NCBI GenBank assembly: GCA_937916565.1 | Contig: CALFSR010000194.1 | Coordinates: 1 to 30,622 of the forward strand | Direction: 5' to 3' | Length of the DNA stretch: 30,622 bases | Origin: an uncultured Bacillota bacterium | GTDB taxonomy: Bacteria > Bacillota > Limnochordia > Limnochordales > ZCTH02-B6 | Part shown: in pieces, positions 23,904-30,622 of the stretch | How the letters are laid out: the number at the start of each line of letters is the position of its first letter | Numbering within the stretch: position 1 is the first letter of the stretch | Notes under the pieces: generated by a model | Told to the model about the DNA's origin: nothing | Database searches by the model: none | What the model saw: only the letters and a program-made list of their open reading frames with translations | Translations under genes and position numbers: made by a program

Positions 23904-25151
23904 TCAGCGAACGACACCGTCCTCCGCCAAGCGCCTGACATCTTCGGCGGAGAAACCGAGCAGCTCGGACAGGACTTCGCCCGTATGCTGCCCTAAGGTC
24001 GGCGGCGGCCCCGCAAGGCGTGCGGGCGTCAGGCTCATGTGCTGCAGGGGGCTGCCGACCAGGTCCACGGCGCCCGCGGCCGGGTGGTCAACCGGCCAGC
24101 GCATGCCCCGCTGGCGGGCGAGATCCGATTCGAGCACCTGCGCCAAGCCCCACACGGGCGCCGCCGGCACCTTGGCCGCCGCCAGCGGCCCAAGCCACTC
24201 GCCCGTCGTCCGCTCCTTGAGGGCGGCTTCAAGGAGCGGGATCAGGACATCCCTGTTTTTGACGCGCGCCGGATTGGTGGCAAACCGCTCATCGGCTGCG
24301 AGCTCCGGCCGCCCGATGACGTGGCAAAACCGCTCAAACTGGGCGTCGTTGCCCACCGCGAGGACCATATACCCATCGGCCGTTGGAAACATCTGATACG
24401 GCACGATCTGCGCGTGGGCATTGCCCAGGCGCCCAGGCTCCCGACCCGAGACGAGGTACGCCTGGGCCAAGTTGACCATGGCGGCCACCGCCGCATCCCA
24501 AAGCGAGATGTCGATGTATTGCCCGCGGCCGGTGGTTTCCCGGGCCCGCAACGCCGCCTGGATGGCCACGGTGGCATACAGCCCGCACAAAATGTCCACC
24601 CACGCGACGCCGACCTTCGTGGGCGGACCGTCGGGCGCGCCCGTCACGGACATGATGCCGCACATTCCTTGCACGGCAAAGTCGTAGCCCGGGACGTCCC
24701 GCATGGGACCCGTCTGCCCGAAACCGCTAATGGAGCAGTAGATGAGCCGCGGGTTTTCCGCCGCGAGGCGTTCGTAGTCAAGACCGTAGCGGGCCATGTC
24801 GCCCGGTTTCAAGTTCTCGATGAGAACGTCGCTTCGAACTGCGAGCTCGCGGACGATGCGCTGACCGGCCTCGGTCTTCAGGTTCACCGCCACGCTGCGC
24901 TTGCCACGGTTGACCGAGAGAAAATAGGCGCTCTCCGTGCCGGCAAAGGGTGGCCCCCACTGGCGGGTTTCGTCACCCCGGGACGGATCCTCGATTTTGA
25001 TCACATCCGCGCCCAGGTCCGCCAAGATCTGGGTGGCAAAAGGCCCCGCCAGCACGCGGGACATGTCCAGCACCCGCACGCCGGCCAAAGCCCGCGGCTC
25101 GGCGCTTACCGGGCCTGCCTGCCGGCCCCGTTCGTTTTGCACGCGGATCAC
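23904..25151 (-). CDS. CaiB/BaiF family III CoA-transferase
   Basis: This is a 415-residue enzyme that moves coenzyme A from an acyl-CoA donor to a free carboxylic acid (formyl-CoA, carnitine and mesaconyl types are known). The probable catalytic aspartate is Asp157 in GYDFAVQGMCG. Family landmarks are GVRVLDMSRVLAGPF (24-38), GADVIKIEDPSRGD (47-60) and FLSVNRGKRSVAVNL. GTG 25151 overlaps the stop of the upstream gene (GTGA), so translation is coupled; the 15-residue lead before the conserved domain is poorly conserved in character. It is the last gene of the TAXI operon and probably activates the imported acid or a product of it. The specific acid is unknown. Confidence 0.95.
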   Translation of the reverse strand: MIRVQNERGRQAGPVSAEPRALAGVRVLDMSRVLAGPFATQILADLGADVIKIEDPSRGDETRQWGPPFAGTESAYFLSVNRGKRSVAVNLKTEAGQRIVRELAVRSDVLIENLKPGDMARYGLDYERLAAENPRLIYCSISGFGQTGPMRDVPGYDFAVQGMCGIMSVTGAPDGPPTKVGVAWVDILCGLYATVAIQAALRARETTGRGQYIDISLWDAAVAAMVNLAQAYLVSGREPGRLGNAHAQIVPYQMFPTADGYMVLAVGNDAQFERFCHVIGRPELAADERFATNPARVKNRDVLIPLLEAALKERTTGEWLGPLAAAKVPAAPVWGLAQVLESDLARQRGMRWPVDHPAAGAVDLVGSPLQHMSLTPARLAGPPPTLGQHTGEVLSELLGFSAEDVRRLAEDGVVR

Positions 25152-26155
25152 CCCACCACGCGCCCGTCTTGCACCAAGGGCTTGCCGTCCAGGAGAAACG
25201 TCGCGTCGCGGATGACCATGTCCAGGTGGACCGCACAGGCGTGGGTACCGCCGTAGAAGAGATCGCTTCCCAGGGCGACGTGCACGTTGCCCAGCGCCTT
25301 CTTTTCTTCCTCAAAGTCGCCGTTGCGCAGCGACATGGGATTGAGGCCCAGGCCGATCTCGGCGATGTGGTCCGCGCCGGGCACCGTCTCCAAGATCTGC
25401 TGCAGCCTGCGCGCCCGCCGGCCGCCTTCCACGGCCACGACTTTCCCCCGGCGCACTTCGATGCGAATCGGGTCATCGCCTGCCCCGATCTTCGCCACAG
25501 GGCCGTCTACGACCAGCGTGCCTTCAAAGGTGTCCTTGAGCGGCCGCTGGGAAATCTCGCCGTCGGAAAAGGCCGCCTCCCGGCCCGGCTCCCGGGCGAT
25601 GCCGCACTCGACGATGACCGGATGGCCCATGACGGGCTCCTTGGTCACACCCGCAGTGAACGCCGTGCCTGCGGCGGCGCTCACGCTCACCTTTGATGCG
25701 GCCGCCCACACGTCCGCCAAGCGGTGGCCGAGACGGTCCAGCTCCTCGTAGTCCGCGAGGGCCGCACCCCGGATCCAGTTGTCCATGGAGCGCATCACCA
25801 TGGACATGGCCCGCAGCCGCTTCTGCCCCAGCAGTTCCGCGACTTTGCGGGAGTAGGTGGGTGCACCCGAGGAGGCCGTGAGCCCGATGATGACGTCCGC
25901 CCGCTCCAATCCCGCGTCCAAGATCGCCGTCAGCTCCGTCGCCCGCGCCTCCTGCCGGGCCGGCATGACGGCCAAGGTAAACTCGCCCCCTGCCTCCTCG
26001 ACGGCGCCTGCCAATGCCCACGCCATGGCCATGTCCGTCTGGGGGTCGGCCACGAGCAGCACCTGCTCGCCGGGCTTGACCGCCAAATGCCGGCGCACGA
26101 TCCGGTGGGCTACGGGAATCGCCTCGATGACCCGCAGATCTCGCACATCTTTCAC
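25148..26155 (-). CDS. M29 aminopeptidase-like/NicX-like metalloenzyme
   Basis: This is a 335-residue protein of the M29 leucyl aminopeptidase fold, which also includes the ring-cleaving 2,5-dihydroxypyridine dioxygenase NicX. Likely metal ligands lie in EIGLGLNP (Glu266), VHVALGSD (His292) and HLDMV (His310, Asp312). The length is nearer to the short NicX-like members than to true aminopeptidases (about 400). With a carboxylate transporter upstream and a CoA-transferase downstream, a catabolic enzyme is more plausible than a peptidase; this is inference. GTG 26155 has GGGA directly before it; GTG 26146, eight bases after GGGAG, is an equally good start. Confidence 0.88.
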   Translation of the reverse strand: MKDVRDLRVIEAIPVAHRIVRRHLAVKPGEQVLLVADPQTDMAMAWALAGAVEEAGGEFTLAVMPARQEARATELTAILDAGLERADVIIGLTASSGAPTYSRKVAELLGQKRLRAMSMVMRSMDNWIRGAALADYEELDRLGHRLADVWAAASKVSVSAAAGTAFTAGVTKEPVMGHPVIVECGIAREPGREAAFSDGEISQRPLKDTFEGTLVVDGPVAKIGAGDDPIRIEVRRGKVVAVEGGRRARRLQQILETVPGADHIAEIGLGLNPMSLRNGDFEEEKKALGNVHVALGSDLFYGGTHACAVHLDMVIRDATFLLDGKPLVQDGRVVG

Positions 26156-26166
26156 TCCCAGGCTGC

Positions 26167-26222
26167 TTGTACTTAACCCCTTGTACTTGACCCCTGGTTC
26201 TCGACCCCTTGCACTTGACGCG
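26167..26222. repeat. 14-bp tandem repeat, four copies
   Basis: Units start at 26167, 26181, 26195 and 26209: TTGTACTTAACCCC; TTGTACTTGACCCC; TGGTTCTCGACCCC; TTGCACTTGACGCG. Units 1 and 2 differ at one base; units 3 and 4 are more worn. The array fills the gap between the TRAP permease stop and the M29 gene start, the only real gap inside this operon. Confidence 0.85.
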
Positions 26223-26228
26223 CCGTGC

Positions 26229-28130
26229 CTACCCGGCCAATGCGCTTGTCCGCGCGCTCTGGGCGGCCCGCCACTGGCTCACGGAAACGACTACCAGCAG
26301 CGGCAGTCCCACCAGCCAGAACCGAGTCTGCATGGAGAACATGGCCACGCACGCCACGGCCAGCGCCACCATCTGCCACGACCGCAAAGGACCGAAGAAA
26401 TAACGCTGCAGCACGGCCGCCAGGGCGGTGATGCCAAGAAGCGCCGCCGCGAGCGCGACGATGACGTCCCCCACGCTGCCCCGGAGAAGCAGCGCCGGAT
26501 TCATCAGGAACAAAAACGGCACCGCATACTTGGCCATCCCGAAGCGAAACGCCTCGATCCCGGTGCGAAACGGATTGGACTGGGCGATGCCCGACGCGGC
26601 AAACGCTGCAAGGGCTACCGGCGGCGTCATGTCGGCGATGACGCCGAAGTAGAACACAAAAAGGTGGGCTGCCAAGATGGGGACGCCCATCGTGACGAAC
26701 GCAGGCGCCACCAAGGTCGCTTGGATGACGTAGTTGGCCGTGGTGGGAATACCCATACCCAAAACTAGCGAGGCGACGGCCGCGAGGGGCGCCGCAAGCC
26801 AAAGCTGGCCACCGGCGACGTCCACCACGATGCCGCTCAGCCGCAGGCCAAGGCCGGTCATGGTCGTGACGCCGATGATGATGCCCGCCGCTGCGCAGAT
26901 GATGGCCACTTCCACCGTGTTGACGCCGCCGTCCCGCAGCGCGCCCACCACCTGGCGCAGCGTCTCCTTGGCCTGGCCGCGGCGCCAGCCGACAAACAGC
27001 ACGATGGCGATGGTCAGGATGATTGTCCAAAAGACCGCCCGTTCCGGCGAGTACCCGCGCAGGAGGAAGTAGAACAAGGCGACGAGCGGCAAGAGAAAAT
27101 GGCCGCCCTCCCGGAGCACCTGGCCAAGCCGCGGCAAATCCGGGCGCGGCAGCCCCTTGAGTCCCGTCATCGCCGAAAGAAAGTCCACCTGCACGAACAT
27201 CGAGTAGTACGCGAGCAAGGACGGGATAATCGCCGCGACGACCACGTTGATGTAGGGAGTGCCGATGTATTCGGCCATAAGAAACGCGGCCGCGCCCATG
27301 ACCGGCGGTGTGATCTGCCCCATGGACGACGCGGACGCCTCGATACCGCCGGCAACCTCGGGCTTGATGCCGATGCGCTTCATCAAGGGGATGGTAAACG
27401 TCCCCGTGGTGGTCACGTTGGCCACGGAGCTGCCCGACATTGTGCCCATGACCGCGCTCGATAGAACGGCGGCCTTGGCCGGTCCCCCGCGGGTGCCGCC
27501 GGCGACCGCCATGGCCAAGTCAAGGAAAAACTTGCCCGCTCCCGTCCGCTCGAGGATGGCGCCGTACAGGATGAAAAGCAGCACGAACTTGGCCGACACG
27601 CCCAAGGGAATGCCGAAGATGCCCTCGGTAGTGAGGTACAAGAAAGGCACCGTGCGGGCCAGCGGGAAGCCCCGGTGGGCAAGAATGGCAGGCAAGTACG
27701 GCCCGACGAACGCAAAAACGAAGAACGCACCGGCCACGATGACGATGGGCCAGCCGGTGCCTCGCCGCGCGCCTTCGAACACCACAAGCAGCATCATGAT
27801 GCCGAACGCGATGTCCCAGCGGTTGTAGGCGCCGGCCCGGGTGGCGACGCTCGCGTAATTGAGCAGGACATAGCTCGTGGCCGCTATGGTCAGACCGACG
27901 AAAACGGCCGTGTAGGCGAGCTTGGCCCACGTGAGCCGTTGCTCCTTGATCACCGTGTGGACGAGGAACAGAATGGTGCCCATGAACAGCAAGTGGAGCG
28001 CCCGGTGCTGCAGTGCGAACAGCGGGTACCAGTAAGCCGCGTACAGGTGGTACACCGACGCGCCGATGGCCAGCACCGTCACGATTCCTGATGCGACGCG
28101 CCGGACCGATTCTTGGGTTTCCGCTTTCAT
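26229..28130 (-). CDS. TRAP transporter fused permease (DctQ-DctM type, TAXI family)
   Basis: This is a 633-residue inner-membrane protein combining the small and large permease subunits of a TRAP transporter, as usual for TAXI systems. Four N-terminal helices (about 15-135) form the small subunit. The rest is the large subunit with two related halves, marked by SSAVMGTMSGSSVANVTTTG and SASSMGQITPPVMGAAAFLM, then LGMGIPTTANYVIQATLVAP and VIADMTPPVALAAFAASGIA. GGAGGTGA four bases before ATG 28130 fixes the start, which overlaps the DUF1850 stop (ATGA). It imports an organic acid with the ion gradient and the TAXI binding protein. About 600-880 residues is normal for the class. Confidence 0.96.
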   Translation of the reverse strand: MKAETQESVRRVASGIVTVLAIGASVYHLYAAYWYPLFALQHRALHLLFMGTILFLVHTVIKEQRLTWAKLAYTAVFVGLTIAATSYVLLNYASVATRAGAYNRWDIAFGIMMLLVVFEGARRGTGWPIVIVAGAFFVFAFVGPYLPAILAHRGFPLARTVPFLYLTTEGIFGIPLGVSAKFVLLFILYGAILERTGAGKFFLDLAMAVAGGTRGGPAKAAVLSSAVMGTMSGSSVANVTTTGTFTIPLMKRIGIKPEVAGGIEASASSMGQITPPVMGAAAFLMAEYIGTPYINVVVAAIIPSLLAYYSMFVQVDFLSAMTGLKGLPRPDLPRLGQVLREGGHFLLPLVALFYFLLRGYSPERAVFWTIILTIAIVLFVGWRRGQAKETLRQVVGALRDGGVNTVEVAIICAAAGIIIGVTTMTGLGLRLSGIVVDVAGGQLWLAAPLAAVASLVLGMGIPTTANYVIQATLVAPAFVTMGVPILAAHLFVFYFGVIADMTPPVALAAFAASGIAQSNPFRTGIEAFRFGMAKYAVPFLFLMNPALLLRGSVGDVIVALAAALLGITALAAVLQRYFFGPLRSWQMVALAVACVAMFSMQTRFWLVGLPLLVVVSVSQWRAAQSARTSALAG

Positions 28131-28663
28131 GGCCTCACCTCCAGCGCCACACGCCGGCCGTAGGACGCCAGATCCGCCAGCACAACCGCCTCACCGCCCA
28201 CCGTGACGGTCTGCGCCACGGTGCCCGCCACCCGCAGGACGAGCCGCCCGAGGGCCCGCTCCGCGTGGACGACCACCCATTCTCCGTCGAGGACGACGCC
28301 CCGGTCGCGGCGAAACTCAAGACCCGCCCCGTACCATAAGTACCGCTCAAGCTCCAGCACGAGTCCCTCCGGCGGCGGCACTACCCGCAGGAGGCTCTCT
28401 ACCGGCGTCTTGTCGGCGGAGTGAACGTAAGAATACCAGACCGCGTCGCCTGCCTGTACCTCCGTCGCCCAGAGTTCGTCCCCGGTTTCCACGTCAACGA
28501 TGGCCAGGCGCCATGGGCGCTCCGGCGCCGGGTACCCGTCTTGCTCGTCCCCGCTGGCCCGGGCGGAGACCATGATGCCCATGGCCAGGATAAGGGCCGC
28601 CGCCCACCGCGGGACGCCTAAGGAGCGGACGCCCGGACGGCGCCCGCTCCCTGCCGTCGTCAT
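28127..28663 (-). CDS. DUF1850 protein, accessory to TAXI-TRAP transporter
   Basis: This is a 178-residue protein with a signal-peptide-like start (basic, then WAAALILAMGIMVSARA). The DUF1850 domain shows SYVHSADKTPVESLLRV followed by LVLELERYLWYGAGLEF and GRLVLRVAGTVAQTV. DUF1850 genes are repeatedly found between TAXI binding protein and permease genes, as here; the function is unknown. The frame stays open upstream to 28891, but that part is antisense-like arginine/serine-rich sequence overlapping the TAXI gene. ATG 28663, seven bases after the TAXI stop and with GGAGTGA upstream, is the true start. It overlaps the permease start by four bases. Confidence 0.9.
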   Translation of the reverse strand: MTTAGSGRRPGVRSLGVPRWAAALILAMGIMVSARASGDEQDGYPAPERPWRLAIVDVETGDELWATEVQAGDAVWYSYVHSADKTPVESLLRVVPPPEGLVLELERYLWYGAGLEFRRDRGVVLDGEWVVVHAERALGRLVLRVAGTVAQTVTVGGEAVVLADLASYGRRVALEVRP

Positions 28664-28670
28664 GCCGGGC

Positions 28671-29633
28671 TCACTCCAGCGCCCCGACTTCCCGGAAGTA
28701 CCGCTCCGCGCCCGGGTGCAGCGGGATCGGCGAATGGATCGCGTTCGCCGGCACCAGCTGCTGGGCGACCGGGTGGACCGGATGGAGCGCCTGGGCGTTC
28801 TCAAAGATGGTCTTGACGATCTGATAAGCCACATCCTCAGGCATGGACGCATGGGCCACGACGACGTTGGAATCGCCCAACGCCAGCACATCGTAGTCGA
28901 CGCCGCGGTAGGTGCCGGCCGGGATCACCGAGCGCACGAAGTAGGGGTACTTCTCGATGATCTTGTCGAGCATCTCGGGCTCGATGGAGATAAGATCGAT
29001 GTCCCGCACCGTGGCGATCTGTTCGACGGCCGCGCCGGGGTAGGCAAAGTTGAGAAAGACCGCGTCCACGACGCCGTCGACCAAGGCCTCGGCGGATTCG
29101 TTTTGAGACAGACGGGCCCGGGTCATGTCCCGATCCGGGTCAATGCCAAAGACGTCCAAGATGGCCAGGGCAATCGTCTCGGCCCCGCTGCCGGGCGCCT
29201 CCGTGGACACGCGGCGGCCCCGGAAGTCGGCCACCGAGGTCAAGCCTGACCCCTTTAGGGCCACGATATGCTGCGGCGCCGGGTACATCTGGAACAGTGC
29301 AACGATGTCGTAAGCCTGATCAAAGGGTGGATTCCCGTGCCGGGCGTTGTAGGCGACGCTGCCCAGCACCATGCCCATGTCGGACAGGCCGCTGCCGACC
29401 AGGCGCACGTTCTCGACGGACGCCGCCGTCGACTCGGCGGTCACGATGAACCCGGGGAGCTGCCTCGTCAGCAGGTCCGCCATCGCGCCGCCCAGCGGGA
29501 AGTACACGCCGCCCGGCCCTCCGGTAGACAAGCTGAGAAACCGATTTTGGGCACCGGCCGCCGTCGCCAGAAGCGCAACGGCCAACGCCGCGACCAACCA
29601 CAGCTTGAAGCTGCGAACTCCCAATGTCCGCAC
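28671..29633 (-). CDS. TAXI family TRAP transporter solute-binding protein
   Basis: This is a 320-residue extracytoplasmic binding protein. The signal peptide (1-28) ends in ATAAGAQ with no lipobox cysteine, so it is soluble. The mature protein opens LSLSTGGPGGVYFPLGGAMA, the TAXI hallmark; further family segments are ESTAASVENVRLV and RVSTEAPGSGAETIALAIL. The ligand is unknown; characterised members bind small carboxylates, glutamate being one reported ligand. GTG 29633 is supported by GGAGG eight bases upstream, which overlaps the end of the RpiR gene. It passes substrate to the fused permease encoded two genes downstream. Confidence 0.95.
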   Translation of the reverse strand: MRTLGVRSFKLWLVAALAVALLATAAGAQNRFLSLSTGGPGGVYFPLGGAMADLLTRQLPGFIVTAESTAASVENVRLVGSGLSDMGMVLGSVAYNARHGNPPFDQAYDIVALFQMYPAPQHIVALKGSGLTSVADFRGRRVSTEAPGSGAETIALAILDVFGIDPDRDMTRARLSQNESAEALVDGVVDAVFLNFAYPGAAVEQIATVRDIDLISIEPEMLDKIIEKYPYFVRSVIPAGTYRGVDYDVLALGDSNVVVAHASMPEDVAYQIVKTIFENAQALHPVHPVAQQLVPANAIHSPIPLHPGAERYFREVGALE

Positions 29634-29637
29634 GTGA

Positions 29638-30585
29638 TCACCCTCCCTTTCTAGCTGCGTCCTCCGTCCAAGGCATCAGCCGGCGTTCCCATGGCCCGTC
29701 GTCTCCTACGGCATCCCCCCTTGGCGAGTGATCGAAGTCGTCGTAGAGCCGCTGCTCACGCCAGAGCTCCTCCCGCTCCCGCAGGACCCTCATCGTGTGG
29801 GCCTCGTCGTAGAGCGCAACCCCCAAGATCAGCGCGTTGACGACGCTGATGGGCGCTGCGAACGACTCGATGAACGCGTTGAAGTCGGTCGCCGCCGGCA
29901 AAGTCACGTCAGCCAAAAGCGCCAGCGGCGACAGCGGGCTGTCGGTCAGCACGATGGTCGGCACCTGCCGCCGGCGCACGTGGCGCAGCATCTCCGCGGT
30001 CCAGCGGGTATAACGGGGGACGCTGACGCCGACCACCACGTCGTCAGGGCCGGCCGGGTCCAACTGCTCCAAGAAGTCGCCGATGCCCAGCTCCACCCGG
30101 ATCGCGTCCTTGCCCAAGTAATGGAGGGCCGTGGTGAGGAGCACCGCCACGCAGGCGGACGTACGCAGGCCGATGACGTAGGTGCGGCGGGCTTTCGCCA
30201 ACATCTGCACGGCCCGGTCAAAGTCTTCCTTGGGCAAGTTCTGAAACGTCCGGTTGATGTTGGCCACATCGTTGCGCCATACGGCCTGCAGCGTGTCGCT
30301 GAGCTCCCGAACCGCCTCCTTGCCGGCCTGCATGCGTTCCACGGTGGACAGCCGCTGCTTGAGGCTGTCCTGAAGGGCCCGCTGCATGTCCGGATAGCCC
30401 GGGAAACCGACCGCGGCGGCAAACCGCACGACCGTCGACTCGCTGACGCCCACCCGCTGCCCGAGCTCGCGCGCTGTCAGAAACGCGCAGTCCTCGGGCC
30501 GCTGGAGAATGTAGTCCGCAATCGCCCTTTGATTGCGGCTCATGCGGGTCTGGGCTGCTTGAAACCGTTCCAAGAGGGTTGTCAA
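29638..30585 (-). CDS. MurR/RpiR family transcriptional regulator
   Basis: This is a 315-residue regulator with an N-terminal RpiR helix-turn-helix (about 1-77; LTARELGQRVGVSESTVVRF) and a SIS domain (about 120-255; TYVIGLRTSACVAVLL, DDVVVGVSVPRYTRWTAEML). SIS domains usually bind phosphosugars, yet the operon is for a TRAP transporter, so the effector may be different. The start is TTG 30585 with GGAGGA about seven bases upstream. Its stop lies inside the ribosome site of the TAXI gene (four-base gap), so it is the first visible gene of the operon and probably autoregulates it. The C-terminal 50 residues are charged and atypical. The promoter lies at or beyond the right edge. Confidence 0.94.
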   Translation of the reverse strand: MTTLLERFQAAQTRMSRNQRAIADYILQRPEDCAFLTARELGQRVGVSESTVVRFAAAVGFPGYPDMQRALQDSLKQRLSTVERMQAGKEAVRELSDTLQAVWRNDVANINRTFQNLPKEDFDRAVQMLAKARRTYVIGLRTSACVAVLLTTALHYLGKDAIRVELGIGDFLEQLDPAGPDDVVVGVSVPRYTRWTAEMLRHVRRRQVPTIVLTDSPLSPLALLADVTLPAATDFNAFIESFAAPISVVNALILGVALYDEAHTMRVLREREELWREQRLYDDFDHSPRGDAVGDDGPWERRLMPWTEDAARKGG

Positions 30586-30622
30586 CGGCTCTCCTCCCTA
30601 CACACTACGACGGCACGCTTGC

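Noticed and set aside
24039..25256. 405-codon open frame on the plus strand
   Set aside because: Antisense to the CoA-transferase gene; no domain recognised.
28664..28891. N-terminal extension of the DUF1850 frame into the TAXI gene
   Set aside because: The extension is Arg/Ser-rich out-of-frame sequence. ATG 28663 has a ribosome site and begins a signal peptide.

Overview
The window is GC-rich, densely coded DNA with many GTG and TTG starts and GGAGG-type ribosome binding sites. A YpiB/UPF0302-like protein and an ScfR-type regulator point to a high-GC member of the Bacillota. Several clues suggest a cell with two membranes: a filamentous-haemagglutinin-type secreted protein, and two transporter binding proteins with cleavable signal peptides but no lipobox cysteine. 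Limnochordia-like lineages would fit, but this is an inference and no marker gene in the window settles it. I found no tRNA, rRNA, CRISPR array, transposase or phage gene.

Left part (1-8.5 kb): a GH31 alpha-glucosidase runs off the left edge (minus). It is followed by a small DUF6941-like protein (plus), a GntR/FCD regulator (minus) and an MsbA-like ABC exporter (minus) behind a strong promoter. A two-gene plus-strand unit comes next, encoding a YpiB-like protein and a phospholipase/carboxylesterase-type hydrolase. A radical SAM protein of the SplB/Rv2578c group follows.

Middle part (8.5-20.3 kb): a protein of about 1,390 residues (minus) carries a haemagglutination-activity domain, GLUG repeats, MBG domains and an acidic tail. 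Divergent from it is a complete BMP-family nucleoside-type ABC importer: binding protein, hairpin, double ATPase, and two permeases with overlapping reading frames. A zinc-dependent alcohol dehydrogenase converges on the last permease and overlaps it tail to tail. A secreted or anchored PrcB-like plus SIMPL-domain fusion closes this part.

Right part (20.3-30.6 kb): a divergent, apparently degenerate gamma-alpha fusion of the 2-oxoacid:ferredoxin oxidoreductase family lies head to head with an ScfR-type regulator. They share a promoter region with a near-consensus promoter and an inverted repeat. The last 6.7 kb is one compact minus-strand operon: RpiR regulator, TAXI solute-binding protein, DUF1850 protein, fused TRAP permease, M29/NicX-like metalloenzyme and family III CoA-transferase. 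It looks like a dedicated uptake and catabolic module for an unidentified organic acid.
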